DNA of 64,000 nt from assembly GCF_009827055.1 (NCBI RefSeq), contig NZ_WUMK01000004.1, positions 124,001-188,000 on the forward strand, given 5' to 3'. Positions 48,567 through 57,528 of the stretch are shown here, in pieces. Under the pieces are notes generated by a model that was given only the letters and a program-made list of their open reading frames with translations, did not search any database and had not been told where the DNA came from. A program made the translations under genes and the position numbers. Each line of letters opens with the position of its first letter. Position 1 is the stretch's first letter. This DNA comes from Shinella kummerowiae. Its GTDB lineage: Bacteria; Pseudomonadota; Alphaproteobacteria; Rhizobiales; Rhizobiaceae.

Positions 48567-48989
48567 TCAGATTTCCGGGCCCGGCGCGGCGCGCACCATG
48601 TGCACGCCGTTGATCTTGTAGCTGCCATCCGGCTGCTTTACGAGTTGGTAGAGCGCCGTCCAATCCTTGCCGTCCGGCCCGGAAATCAGCACCTCCTGCA
48701 CCACCGTATCGCCCGCGACCTTCGAGCGGCCGAAGGCAAAATTGCCCGGCCGGTAGACCGGCGCATAACCCTTCTTCACCATGTCGAAGAAGGCGCTCTC
48801 GCTCGGGAATTTACCGCGGATGGTGGGCGAAGCGAAGGAATAGGCCGTTTTCGCATCATCGTTCAGGAAGGCATCGATCTGGTTCTGGATGATGGACTGT
48901 GCTGTATCAACGGGCTCCTCCGCCCGGGCGAAGGAGGACGGTAGCGTGATGGTGAGAATGCAAAGGAATAAGGCGGCAGGCAATTTCAT
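48567..48989 (-). CDS. DUF4864 family exported protein
   Basis: The protein has 140 residues from ATG 48989, eight bases after AAGGAG. A signal peptide ends at ARA. The mature part has IIQNQIDAFLNDDAKTAYSF, AFFDMVKKGYAPVYRP and a DWTALYQLVKQPDGSYKI beta pair, the signature of DUF4864, an NTF2-like small domain of unknown function. It converges on tgt with a 3-bp gap. Confidence 0.87.
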   Translation of the reverse strand: MKLPAALFLCILTITLPSSFARAEEPVDTAQSIIQNQIDAFLNDDAKTAYSFASPTIRGKFPSESAFFDMVKKGYAPVYRPGNFAFGRSKVAGDTVVQEVLISGPDGKDWTALYQLVKQPDGSYKINGVHMVRAAPGPEI

Positions 48990-49098
48990 GGCGCGCACTC
49001 CTTTTCGATGGAAGGTAGAGTAGCACGGGGATTTTCAAGGGGCTGCCCTTTTCCGGGAAGGTCAGTGCGATGAAATAAAAAAATTCCAGTAAAAACAA

Positions 49099-49133
49099 AG
49101 TGATGTTTTTATTTTTTAAATAAAAACATCACT
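49099..49133. promoter_or_regulatory. AT-rich perfect palindrome
   Basis: AGTGATGTTTTTAT (49099-49112) is the exact reverse complement of 49120-49133, and the stem can extend two more pairs into a 3-nt loop. A second small dyad ATCACG-TATC-CGTGAT follows at 49134-49149. It lies in the 205-bp gap between two minus-strand genes, 110 bp upstream of the DUF4864 start. Candidate operator or GNAT terminator. Confidence 0.55.
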
Positions 49134-49194
49134 ATCACGTATCCGTGATGTGGGGGCTAGGCGAATACAGAGGCAGCGAACGTGACGCCCGTTC

Positions 49195-49722
49195 CTATGC
49201 TGCGCTCCTGCGAAAGACCACGATGTCCGAATCCTGGTAGGTCGACCGGGCGAACTCCTGGAAACCATGCCGCTCTGCAAGGCGTATGGAGGCCGCATTG
49301 TCGGGATCGATGATGCAGGTGATGGGAACACCGCGGTGGTTGGCCTCTGCCCAGGGCAACGTCGTCTCCAGCACCTCGCTGGCATAGCCGCGCCCGTGGT
49401 ATTCCGGGATCAGACCCCAACCTGCCTCCAACGTGCCTTCGATGCTGGGGACGAAGCCCCTGCGCATCTCATGGAAACCGGCTTCTCCGATGAGCTGTCC
49501 GGACGCCTTTTCCGTGATCGCCCAGAAGCCGAAGCCCATGACGCTCCACATGCCGATATGGCGAAGCAAGCGGACCCACGACTGTTCCCGCGACAGGGGG
49601 ACGCCGGCAACGTAGCGGACAACCTCTGGCATGCTCCACATCGCCGTCATTGCATCAAGATCGTCGGCTCGAAAGCCTCGCAGCACGAGGCGGTCGGTTT
49701 CAAGGACAGGTATATTGGGCAT
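49195..49722 (-). CDS. GNAT (RimJ/RimL type) acetyltransferase
   Basis: From ATG 49722 the protein has 175 residues. It shows ETDRLVLRGFRADDLDAM, WAITEKASGQLIGEAGF, the acetyl-CoA loop YHGRGYASEVLE and DPDNAASIRLAERHGF, typical of the RimJ/RimL group that acetylates protein N termini or small molecules. The ribosome site is weak, and a TTG 14 codons upstream is possible. Substrate unknown. Confidence 0.87.
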   Translation of the reverse strand: MPNIPVLETDRLVLRGFRADDLDAMTAMWSMPEVVRYVAGVPLSREQSWVRLLRHIGMWSVMGFGFWAITEKASGQLIGEAGFHEMRRGFVPSIEGTLEAGWGLIPEYHGRGYASEVLETTLPWAEANHRGVPITCIIDPDNAASIRLAERHGFQEFARSTYQDSDIVVFRRSAA

Positions 49723-49898
49723 CGGACCGTTGGTAGCGGAAGATCGGAGACTGTGCGTGTTCAAGAAGAAAGCCGGCTCTGAGTTTGACGGAACAAGACT
49801 GGATTCCCGACAACCTACACTGGAAAGATTGACATAGTCGACAGTTCCCTCGTGCGCTCCACCGGATTCCTGATTGGCACATCTTTCAAACCGATATG

Positions 49899-49922
49899 AA
49901 AAAGCCCGCCGAGGCGGGCTTT
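49899..49922 (-). terminator. Terminator of the BA14K gene
   Basis: AAAGCCCGC (49901-49909) pairs with GCGGGCTTT (49914-49922), ending in five T on the minus strand, 40 bases after the BA14K stop. Confidence 0.9.
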
Positions 49923-49962
49923 AGCCAGTTCATCAGGCCCCCCCGCAGTCAGCGGGTCCGTC

Positions 49963-50400
49963 TTACGAGTAGGGCGAGATGCACGCCTTGCGCGGGCCGT
50001 AGTTCGGCTGGAACGTATTGTCGTAGGCGCGGTATGAGCGGTAGCGGTTGGAGCACCAGTTCACATGCGAATTGCCGCCAGCCTGCGGCTGGTTGGCGAT
50101 CGCACCGCCGATTGCCGCACCCAGGCCGAAGGCAGCAAGCGGATACCACCAGCCATCCGAGTGACGGCGATAGCCGGGACGATAATCGCGGTAGCCGCGG
50201 TGACCATGCCAGCGGCGGCGGTCCGCCCGGCGTTCATACCGGTCGCGACGGCGCTCGTAGCGATACTGGACCTGTTCAACGGAGGATGCTTCCGGAACGG
50301 GCACGCGGGCAAATGTCACCGCCTGGGCCGGAACGACCGATGTCAGTCCAACGGCAAGGGAGAGAAGCCCAGCGGCAAGACCGGTCTTGAGGTTAAACAT
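49963..50400 (-). CDS. BA14K family envelope protein
   Basis: The 145-residue protein has a signal peptide ending near AQA, an Arg/Tyr-rich middle (RYERRRDRYERRADRRRW), a Gly/Ala-rich helix with GLGAAIGGAIA, and the BA14K C-terminal motif with W-C-x2-RYRSY, TFQPNYGPRKAC. The Brucella prototype is immunoreactive and lectin-like. AAAGGTTGTGCC precedes the ATG. Confidence 0.92.
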   Translation of the reverse strand: MFNLKTGLAAGLLSLAVGLTSVVPAQAVTFARVPVPEASSVEQVQYRYERRRDRYERRADRRRWHGHRGYRDYRPGYRRHSDGWWYPLAAFGLGAAIGGAIANQPQAGGNSHVNWCSNRYRSYRAYDNTFQPNYGPRKACISPYS

Positions 50401-50489
50401 GGCACAACCTTTCTAAATTGTTCGGCAGCAGAACGCGGCACAGGGGACTTGGTTCCCATCGCGATGTTGAACGTCACCATTTCCAAAAC

Positions 50490-50660
50490 AAAAAAAACGG
50501 GTTGGTCCGCCTCGTCGGCTCGCCAACCCGTTCCGGTAAATGCGGATCAGGGTGTTCGGGGTACAGGGGTTCTCACCGCAATCCGGCTGCATCTCCGGAT
50601 CTCCTGTGCGGCCGATCATGCCCGAACGCGCTTTTATCGATTGACATAATCCGCATCTTT
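50490..50660 (-). ncRNA. Candidate small RNA ending in a strong terminator
   Basis: On the minus strand the stem AACGGGTTGG / CCAACCCGTT (50523-50532 with 50496-50505) is followed by eight T, a textbook terminator. No convincing coding frame lies upstream of it before the divergent regulator at 50676. A transcript of up to about 170 nt in this gap is implied. The 5' end is not fixed, because the promoter elements near 50660 are ambiguous. Confidence 0.5.
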
Positions 50661-50675
50661 TTTGACAATTTCTTC

Positions 50676-51650
50676 ATGAGCAAAAAGGTGCATCGGCAGG
50701 GGCCGCTCGACGTCACGATCGTCCTCCTGCCTGAATCGTCGATCATGTCGCTTGCCTCGGCCCTTGACCCGATGCGCGCCGCCAATCGCGTCGTGCCGGA
50801 GCCGGTTTTCCGCTGGAAGATCCTGTCGCCGCAGGGCAAACCCGTCCTGCTGACCTGTGGCCTGGAAATCCGGGTGGACGGGGACTTTGCCGACGTGACC
50901 AGCGGCGACGCGCTGCTTTTGATCGCCGGCTTCAACCAGGATCGTCATGCCGACCGCACTTTCGTTGCCCGGCTCAAGAAGGTGGCGCGGCGCTTCGGCG
51001 TGGTTGCCGGCATCGAGTCGGGCTGCTGGCTGCTGGCGCGGTCCGGCCTGCTCGATGGCCGCGACGCGACGGCGCATTGGGAAGAACTCGAGGATTTCGC
51101 GGCCGCCTTTCCGGCGCTCAACGTGCGGGCCGACCGCTTTGTCACCGATGGCCCGCTATGGACATCGGGCGGCGCGTCGCCGACCTTCGACATGATGTTG
51201 CATCTGGTGCGCGAGCAGTTCGGCTCGGCGGTGGCGCTCGATGTGGCGAGCGTCTTCGTCTATGACGAAACCCATGCGGCAACGGATGCGCAGCCACTCG
51301 TCTCGCTTGGCCGGCTGGGGGAACACCAGCCGGAACTCGCCGCCGCCATCCGCCTGATGGAGCGCACGATCGACCGGCCGCTGACCATCGCGGCCCTTGC
51401 CCGGCGGCTCGGCTTTTCGACGCGCAAGCTGGAGACGCTGTTTACTAACCGCCTCGGCATCGGGCCCGGAAAGTATTACCTGCGGCTGCGGCTGACGGCC
51501 GCGCAGCGGATGGTGCGCGATACGCCGCTGTCGATCCAGGACGTGGCGCTGCGCAGCGGCTTTGACAGCCTGTCCGCCTTTTCCCGCGCCTTTCGCCATC
51601 ATTTCGGGGCGAGCCCACTGAAACTGCGGGCGGAACTGCGCCCGAAATGA
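50676..51650 (+). CDS. GlxA-type AraC-family regulator with DJ-1/PfpI domain
   Basis: From ATG 50676 the protein has 324 residues. The N-terminal DJ-1/PfpI-like domain (about 8-180) holds the elbow segment VAGIESGCWLLA with its cysteine. The C-terminal AraC double helix-turn-helix (about 222-322) shows RPLTIAALARRLGFSTRKLE and GFDSLSAFSRAFRHHFG. Such regulators often respond to nitrogen compounds, such as carnitine or amino acids. It converges on the aap transporter through a shared terminator, so regulation of aap is conceivable but not shown. Confidence 0.9.
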   Translation: MSKKVHRQGPLDVTIVLLPESSIMSLASALDPMRAANRVVPEPVFRWKILSPQGKPVLLTCGLEIRVDGDFADVTSGDALLLIAGFNQDRHADRTFVARLKKVARRFGVVAGIESGCWLLARSGLLDGRDATAHWEELEDFAAAFPALNVRADRFVTDGPLWTSGGASPTFDMMLHLVREQFGSAVALDVASVFVYDETHAATDAQPLVSLGRLGEHQPELAAAIRLMERTIDRPLTIAALARRLGFSTRKLETLFTNRLGIGPGKYYLRLRLTAAQRMVRDTPLSIQDVALRSGFDSLSAFSRAFRHHFGASPLKLRAELRPK

Positions 51651-51651
51651 A

Positions 51652-51677
51652 AAAGGCGGGCTGTTCGGCCCGCCTTT
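51652..51677. terminator. Shared terminator of regulator and aapP
   Basis: AAAGGCGGGC (51652-51661) pairs with GCCCGCCTTT (51668-51677) around a 6-nt loop. It has a five-T tail leftward, serving aapP, and a shorter one rightward. Confidence 0.9.
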
Positions 51678-51697
51678 CGATCTCCATGCCGATCCGC

Positions 51698-52474
51698 CTA
51701 GTGCAGGATCTGGCTGAGGAAGAGTTTGGTGCGCTCGTGCTGCGGATTGTCGAAGAACTCGGCCGGCGAATTCTGTTCGACGATCTGGCCCTGGTCCATG
51801 AAGATGACGCGGTTGGCGACCTGGCGGGCAAAACCCATTTCGTGCGTTACGCACAGCATGGTCATACCCTCTTCGGCCAGCGACACCATCGTGTCGAGCA
51901 CTTCCTTCACCATTTCCGGGTCGAGTGCGGAGGTCGGCTCGTCGAACAGCATGATCTTCGGCTTCATGCACAGCGAACGGGCGATCGCCACGCGCTGCTG
52001 CTGGCCGCCGGAAAGCTGGCCCGGATATTTGTGTGCCTGTTCCGGAATCTTGACGCGCTTCAGGTAGTGCATCGCCACTTCCTCGGCGTCCTTCTTCGGC
52101 ATCTTGCGCACCCAGATCGGCGCCAGCGTGCAGTTCTCCAGGATCGTCAGGTGCGGGAACAGGTTGAAGTGCTGGAACACCATGCCGACTTCGCGGCGCA
52201 CCTCGTCGATCTTCTTCAGGTCGTTGGTCAGTTCGATGCCATCGACGACGATCGAGCCCTTCTGGTGTTCCTCCAGCCGGTTGATGCAGCGGATCATCGT
52301 CGACTTGCCGGAGCCCGACGGGCCGGCGATGACGATGCGCTCGCCCTTCATCACCTTCAGATTGATGTCGCGCAGCACGTGGAAATCGCCGTACCACTTG
52401 TTCATGTTGGTGATCTCGACGGCGACGTCCGTCGTGGAGACCGCCAGCTTTTGCGCCTGGGCTTGGTTGGCCAT
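51698..52474 (-). CDS. aapP: General L-amino acid ABC transporter ATP-binding protein AapP
   Basis: The 258-residue ATPase has Walker [11 protein letters not shown]-loop FQHFNLFPH, signature LSGGQQQR, Walker [15 protein letters not shown] and the switch His in VTHEMGF. It powers the AapQM permease pair for broad-range amino-acid uptake. GAGAGGAAAC precedes the ATG; it follows aapM by 16 bp. Confidence 0.96.
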   Translation of the reverse strand: MANQAQAQKLAVSTTDVAVEITNMNKWYGDFHVLRDINLKVMKGERIVIAGPSGSGKSTMIRCINRLEEHQKGSIVVDGIELTNDLKKIDEVRREVGMVFQHFNLFPHLTILENCTLAPIWVRKMPKKDAEEVAMHYLKRVKIPEQAHKYPGQLSGGQQQRVAIARSLCMKPKIMLFDEPTSALDPEMVKEVLDTMVSLAEEGMTMLCVTHEMGFARQVANRVIFMDQGQIVEQNSPAEFFDNPQHERTKLFLSQILH

Positions 52475-52490
52475 TGTTGTTTCCTCTCAG

Positions 52491-53645
52491 TTATCTTTTG
52501 TGGCCCTTGTCGAGCCGGCGTTCAACGAAGGCCGAATAGCGCGACATGCCGAAGCAGAAAATCCAGAACGTGAAGCCGGCGAAGATCAGGCCCGTTAGCG
52601 GCGTGACCGGCGTGATCCAGCCAGAATCCCCAAAACTTGCCTTCACGATACCGAGCAGGTCGTACATCGAAATGATCGTGACGAGGGAGGTATCCTTGAA
52701 CATGCCGATGAAGGTGTTCACGATGCCCGGGATCACGAGTTTGATGGCCTGCGGAAGCACCACGAAGGTCATTTTGTGGAAGTAGTTTAGACCAAGTGCA
52801 TCGGCCGCTTCATATTGTCCTTTCGGAATGGCTTGAAGACCACCGCGAATAACCTCCGCCATATAGGCGGACGCGAAGATCGACACCCCGATCAGCGCGC
52901 GCAGGAACTTGTCGATGTTGTTGCCGGGCTCGAGGAACAGCGGCAGCAGCACGCTGGCCATGAAGAGAACGGTGATCAACGGCACGCCGCGGATCAGTTC
53001 GATGAAGGCGACGCACACCGTCTTCAGCACCGGCATCTGCGACCGGCGGCCGAGCGCCAGCAGAATGCCGGCAGGCAACGAGACCGTGATGCCGACAAAG
53101 GAGATGATCAGCGTGACCATCAGGCCGCCCCACAGCGACGTCTCGACATGCCGCAGGCCGAACACGCCGCCGAGCAGCAGGAAGAAGGCGATGACCGGCA
53201 GGACGATCAGCAGCAGGATGGCATTCAGCCCCTTGCGCGGTACCTTCGGCATCAGGAAGGGGACGAGCAGCCCGACGAACATGGCCACGACCAGTAACGG
53301 CCGCCACAGTTCGTCGCGCGGATAGGAGCCGAACATGAACTGCACGAAGCGGTCGCCGACATAGGCCCAGCAGGCACCGCTCCAGCCGGCCGGAAGCTGG
53401 CCGCCCTGGTCGACGGTGAGGCAGGCCGTGCGGTCTGCGCCGATCCAGACGGCCGATACGAACAGCCAGTTGATGAGGCCCGGCAGGAAATAGACCAGCG
53501 CAGCCAGCGCGAGAAGCGACAGGATACTGTCCTTCACCGAGGCGAACAGGTTCTTGCGGATCCAGCCGATGGCCGACGAGTCGGACAGCGGTGCCTTCTC
53601 CGGCTCGAGGAAGTCTTCGCGGACGTAGGTAATACTTTCGGCCAT
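52491..53645 (-). CDS. aapM: General L-amino acid ABC transporter permease AapM
   Basis: The 384-residue inner-membrane permease has several helices. A long periplasmic insert near residues 60-105 contains the paired cysteines of [11 protein letters not shown] and GACWAYVGD. The ATPase-contact loop is [23 protein letters not shown]. The size, larger than typical HisQM-type permeases, is normal for Aap/Bzt types. It starts 1 bp after aapQ. Confidence 0.95.
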   Translation of the reverse strand: MAESITYVREDFLEPEKAPLSDSSAIGWIRKNLFASVKDSILSLLALAALVYFLPGLINWLFVSAVWIGADRTACLTVDQGGQLPAGWSGACWAYVGDRFVQFMFGSYPRDELWRPLLVVAMFVGLLVPFLMPKVPRKGLNAILLLIVLPVIAFFLLLGGVFGLRHVETSLWGGLMVTLIISFVGITVSLPAGILLALGRRSQMPVLKTVCVAFIELIRGVPLITVLFMASVLLPLFLEPGNNIDKFLRALIGVSIFASAYMAEVIRGGLQAIPKGQYEAADALGLNYFHKMTFVVLPQAIKLVIPGIVNTFIGMFKDTSLVTIISMYDLLGIVKASFGDSGWITPVTPLTGLIFAGFTFWIFCFGMSRYSAFVERRLDKGHKR

Positions 53646-53646
53646 A

Positions 53647-54855
53647 TCAGCGCTCCACCAATGCCATCTTGGCGTTGAACCAGTTCATGAACAGCGAGGT
53701 GATGAGGCTGATCGAGACATAGATCAGCATCCAGATCGAGATGATCTCGATCGACTTGCCGGACTGGTTGAGGATGGTGCCGCCGACCGCGACGAGGTCG
53801 GCATAACCGACGGCCACCGCGAGCGAAGAGTTCTTGATGAGATTGAGATATTGCGAGGTGAGCGGCGGAATGATGATCCGCAGCGCCTGCGGCAGCACGA
53901 CGAGGCGGGTGGCCTGGCCGGGACGCAGACCGAGCGCATAGGAGGCTTCCGACTGCCCCTTTGACACGCCGCGGATACCGGCGCGCACGATCTCGGCGAT
54001 GAAGGAGGCCGTGTAGAGCGAAAGAGCGAGGTAAAGCGCGAGGAATTCCGGCCCGATGACCATGCCGCCCTTCATGTTGAAGGAGCCGGGCACGGCATAA
54101 TCGAGGCTGAGCGGGCTTCCCACCGCGACGAAGACGATCAGCGGGAAGAGCAGGATCAGGCCGAGATTGACCCAAAGCACCGGCGGGCGCTTGCCCGTGG
54201 CGCGCTGGCGGGCATTTGCCCAGATTGTGAAGCCGATCGCCGCGATGATGCCGATCACGAAGGCTGCAAGCACCACCCCGAAACCCTCGCCGAAAATTGG
54301 CGCCGGCATGTAGATGCCGCGGTTCGAGATGAAGAAGACCGCGTTCGGGTCATCCTTGACGTGCTGGAAGATGGTGCGGATCGAGGGCAGCAGGGCGAGA
54401 ACGCCGAGATACCAGAAGAAGATGACCAGCAGCGGAGGAATGTTGCGGAAGATTTCCACATAGACCGTGCAGAGCCGCGCGATCAGCCAGTTATGCGACA
54501 GGCGCCCGATGCCGACGAGCAGGCCGACGATCGTCGCGGTGACGATGCCGGCGGCGGCCACGACGAGCGTGTTGATGAGGCCGACCTGAAGCGCGCGGAA
54601 ATAGGTCGAGTCGCTCGAATAGGCGATCAGGGTCTGCGCGAGATCGAAGCCGGCGCGGCTGTTCAGGAAGCCGAAACCCGCCGTCATGTTGGCGCGGGCC
54701 AGGTTCTGGACGACGTTGTTCCACGCGTACCAGACCGCGGCGACGATCACGACGAGCGTCACGACCTGATAGACGATGCTTCTCAACGCGGGATTGTAGA
54801 GAAGAGATACCTTCGGCGGTTCGCCGGACCCTGTTCGGGCATCCGCAAGAGCCAT
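53647..54855 (-). CDS. aapQ: General L-amino acid ABC transporter permease AapQ
   Basis: The 402-residue permease has an N-terminal helix, a large extracytoplasmic stretch and a C-terminal permease domain. The coupling loop is [41 protein letters not shown]-type sequence marks the family. AGGGGAAATGC precedes the ATG. It pairs with AapM. Confidence 0.95.
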   Translation of the reverse strand: MALADARTGSGEPPKVSLLYNPALRSIVYQVVTLVVIVAAVWYAWNNVVQNLARANMTAGFGFLNSRAGFDLAQTLIAYSSDSTYFRALQVGLINTLVVAAAGIVTATIVGLLVGIGRLSHNWLIARLCTVYVEIFRNIPPLLVIFFWYLGVLALLPSIRTIFQHVKDDPNAVFFISNRGIYMPAPIFGEGFGVVLAAFVIGIIAAIGFTIWANARQRATGKRPPVLWVNLGLILLFPLIVFVAVGSPLSLDYAVPGSFNMKGGMVIGPEFLALYLALSLYTASFIAEIVRAGIRGVSKGQSEASYALGLRPGQATRLVVLPQALRIIIPPLTSQYLNLIKNSSLAVAVGYADLVAVGGTILNQSGKSIEIISIWMLIYVSISLITSLFMNWFNAKMALVER

Positions 54856-54906
54856 GCATTTCCCCTGAGCTTGTGTTCGCCCTGTTTTCCGGGCGTTTGT
54901 TAAAAG

Positions 54907-54930
54907 GGGAGGGCAATGATCTGCCCTCCC
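54907..54930 (-). promoter_or_regulatory. aapJ-aapQ intercistronic hairpin
   Basis: GGGAGGGCA (54907-54915) pairs with TGCCCTCCC (54922-54930), 21 bases after the aapJ stop, followed by four T on the minus strand. It probably protects or partly terminates the aapJ message so that binding protein exceeds permease. Confidence 0.65.
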
Positions 54931-54951
54931 GGATTGGTGTCGATCAGCCGC

Positions 54952-55980
54952 TTAGCGGATCGGCGGGGCGTACTGCAGGCCGCCCTTCGTCCACAGGCCG
55001 TTCAGGCCGCGGGCGATCTTGAGCGGCGAGCCTTCGCCGACATTGCGCTCGAAGGATTCGCCGTAGTTACCAACAGCCTTGATGATCTGCACGGCCCAGT
55101 CCTTCGGCAGGCCGAGGTCGGCACCGATGGTCGAGTCAGCTTCTTCGCCGAGGAAGCGCTTGATGTCCGGGTTGGCGGACTTCTTCATCTCTTCGACGTT
55201 CGCCGTCGTGATGCCGAATTCCTCGGCAGCCACCATCGCATAGTGCGACCAGGTCACGATGTCGAACCACTTGGAGTCGTTCTGGCGAACGGCCGGGCCG
55301 AGCGGTTCCTTGGAGATGATTTCCGGCAGAACCATGTGGTCGTCCGGGTTGGCCATCTTCAGGCGGATCGAGTAGAGGCCCGAGGCGTCCGTCGTGTAGG
55401 CGTCGCAACGGCCGGCATTGTAGGCGGCGTCGGCTTCATCCTGCGCTTCGAAAACGACCGGCTTGAAGTCCATGTTGTTCGCGCGGAAGTAATCGGCGAG
55501 GTTGAGTTCGGTCGTCGTGCCGGACTGGACGCAGACGGAGGCGCCGGACAGTTCCAGCGCCGACTTCACGCCGAGTTCCTTCTTCACCATGAAGCCCTGG
55601 CCGTCATAATAGTTCACGGCACGGAAATCGAAGCCGAGCTGCGAATCGCGGCTGACGCTCCAGGTGGTGTTGCGGGCGAGAATGTCGATTTCGCCGGACT
55701 GCAGGGCCGGGAAGCGGTCCTTGGCCGAGAGCGGCGTGTACTTTACCTTGGTGGCGTCGCCGAAGACGGCAGCAGCCACAGCCTTGCAGAGGTCAACGTC
55801 GAGACCGGCCCAGTTGCCGGCCGAATCCTGTGCGCCGAAGCCGGCAAGGTTCGAACCGTTCACGCCGCACTGTACGAAGCCCTTTGCCTTTACGTCACCG
55901 AGCGTGTCGGCCTGTGCTGCCGTTGCGCCAAGCCCCAGAACGGCTGCACCAACGAGCGCCGTCACGATTTTTTTTGCCAT
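54952..55980 (-). CDS. aapJ: General L-amino acid-binding protein AapJ
   Basis: The 342-residue periplasmic protein has a signal peptide ending at AAQA. The SBP family 3 fold shows LGDVKAKGFVQCGVNG, GLDVDLCKAVAAAVFGD and GNYGESFERNVG. It binds amino acids for AapQMP and is the first gene of the operon. AAGGTTG precedes the ATG. The promoter should lie in the AT-rich part of 55981-56334. Confidence 0.96.
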   Translation of the reverse strand: MAKKIVTALVGAAVLGLGATAAQADTLGDVKAKGFVQCGVNGSNLAGFGAQDSAGNWAGLDVDLCKAVAAAVFGDATKVKYTPLSAKDRFPALQSGEIDILARNTTWSVSRDSQLGFDFRAVNYYDGQGFMVKKELGVKSALELSGASVCVQSGTTTELNLADYFRANNMDFKPVVFEAQDEADAAYNAGRCDAYTTDASGLYSIRLKMANPDDHMVLPEIISKEPLGPAVRQNDSKWFDIVTWSHYAMVAAEEFGITTANVEEMKKSANPDIKRFLGEEADSTIGADLGLPKDWAVQIIKAVGNYGESFERNVGEGSPLKIARGLNGLWTKGGLQYAPPIR

Positions 55981-56334
55981 TTTTTACAACCTTTTTCTGT
56001 TGTCTTTGTTTTGTCCGCTGATCACGCGATCCTGATGATCGCGTTGCGGAACTCGCCACCCTCCCGGCGCGAGGTTGCTTATCTCATGCTCAAAATTTCG
56101 CAGGGTCAAGTGATCCTGACCATTTTCCGGTCGGTAACCTAAATTTGTCGGCGCTTGGCGGGATTTTGGGCAAAAAACCGGGGATTTGTGCAGTAAATCG
56201 CTCAAAAAAATCGCGTCTTTCCCATTTGAAGCGCTTTGGATATCGCGCCGCCCGTTCATGCAGGGGTTGACCTGCCGGTTTCGCTGGCGAAAAGTCGGCG
56301 GCTCAATCCCTCTTGCCTCTCTTCGGACCGATCC
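55981..56334. other. Divergent promoter region aapJ / metC
   Basis: This 354-bp gap has no convincing gene. It is AT-rich near 56130-56225, with runs of A and T, and should hold promoters for both directions. No clear operator or riboswitch-like element was identified. Confidence 0.5.
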
Positions 56335-57525
56335 ATGAAAAACAGAGACGAAATCCTCGCCGGCGCCGGCGTGAACACCCGCCTTGCCCATGCCGGAAAC
56401 GACCCGGCGGACTATCACGGTTTCGTCAATCCGCCTGTGGTACACGCCTCGACCGTGCTTTTCCCGAATGCCGCGACGATGGAGAACCGGGCGCAGAAAT
56501 ATACCTACGGCACACGCGGAACGCCCACCACGGACGCGCTTTGCGCCGCCATCGATGAACTGGAAGGCTCGGCCGGCACCATTCTCGTGCCCTCGGGCCT
56601 GGCGGCCGTCACCGTGCCGTTCCTGGCCTATCTCTCGGCTGGCGACCATGCGCTCATTGTCGATTCGGTCTATCACCCGACCCGCCATTTCTGCGACACG
56701 ATGCTGAAGCGCCTCGGCGTGACGGTGGAATATTACGATCCGATGATCGGCGCGGGAATCGCGGCGCTGATCAAGCCGAACACCAGGCTGGTCCACACAG
56801 AGGCGCCCGGCTCGAACACCTTCGAGATGCAGGATATCCCGGCCATCGCGGCGGTTGCGCACCAGCATGGCGCGGTCGTCACCATGGACAACACCTGGGC
56901 GACGCCGCTCTATTTCCGCCCGCTCGATTTCGGCGTCGATGTCTCCATCCATGCCGCGACGAAATACCCGGCCGGCCATTCGGACGTGCTGTTCGGCACC
57001 GTTTCCGCCAATGCTGCGCATTGGGAACAGTTGCATGACACGCAGATCACGCTCGGCACCTGCGCCTCGCCAGATGACGCCTATCAGGTGCTGCGCGGCC
57101 TGCGCACCATGGGCGTGCGGCTGGAGCGGCACCAGGAAAGCGCCCTGGAGCTCGCCCGCTGGCTGGAAGGCGTGGACGACGTTTCACGCGTGCTGCACCC
57201 GGCATTGCCGAGCTTCCCGGGCCACGATCTCTGGAAACGCGACTTCAAGGGCGCGAGCGGCATTTTCTCGATCGTCCTGAACGGCGGCTCGCGGGAGCGT
57301 TACCGGGCGAAGGCCCATGCATTCCTCGATGCGCTTGGTATTTTCGGCCTCGGTTATTCCTGGGGCGGCTTCGAGTGCCTTGCGGTGCACGTCACCCTTG
57401 CGGATCGCCGCGTCGCCAAGGGACCGGAGGAGGGACCGGTTCTGCGCCTGCAGATCGGCCTGGAAGACGTGAAGGACATCAAGGCCGATATCGAACGCGG
57501 GCTTGCAGCGGCACGCGCTGTCTGA
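56335..57525 (+). CDS. metC: Cystathionine beta-lyase (Cys/Met PLP enzyme)
   Basis: From ATG 56335 the protein has 396 residues. It belongs to the Cys/Met-metabolism PLP family: YTYGTRGTPTTDAL, TEAPGSNTFEMQD, TMDNTWATPLYF and the PLP lysine in HAATKYPAGHSDVLFG. The MetC-type ending GYSWGGFECLA supports beta-lyase, which makes homocysteine. A longer frame to 56236 starts in the promoter region. Some relatives have other substrates. Confidence 0.9.
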   Translation: MKNRDEILAGAGVNTRLAHAGNDPADYHGFVNPPVVHASTVLFPNAATMENRAQKYTYGTRGTPTTDALCAAIDELEGSAGTILVPSGLAAVTVPFLAYLSAGDHALIVDSVYHPTRHFCDTMLKRLGVTVEYYDPMIGAGIAALIKPNTRLVHTEAPGSNTFEMQDIPAIAAVAHQHGAVVTMDNTWATPLYFRPLDFGVDVSIHAATKYPAGHSDVLFGTVSANAAHWEQLHDTQITLGTCASPDDAYQVLRGLRTMGVRLERHQESALELARWLEGVDDVSRVLHPALPSFPGHDLWKRDFKGASGIFSIVLNGGSRERYRAKAHAFLDALGIFGLGYSWGGFECLAVHVTLADRRVAKGPEEGPVLRLQIGLEDVKDIKADIERGLAAARAV

Positions 57526-57528
57526 TCC

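Noticed and set aside
50413-50619. Minus-strand 68-codon frame across the terminator
   Set aside because: It reads through a textbook terminator stem and T-run. The region is better explained as a non-coding transcript end.
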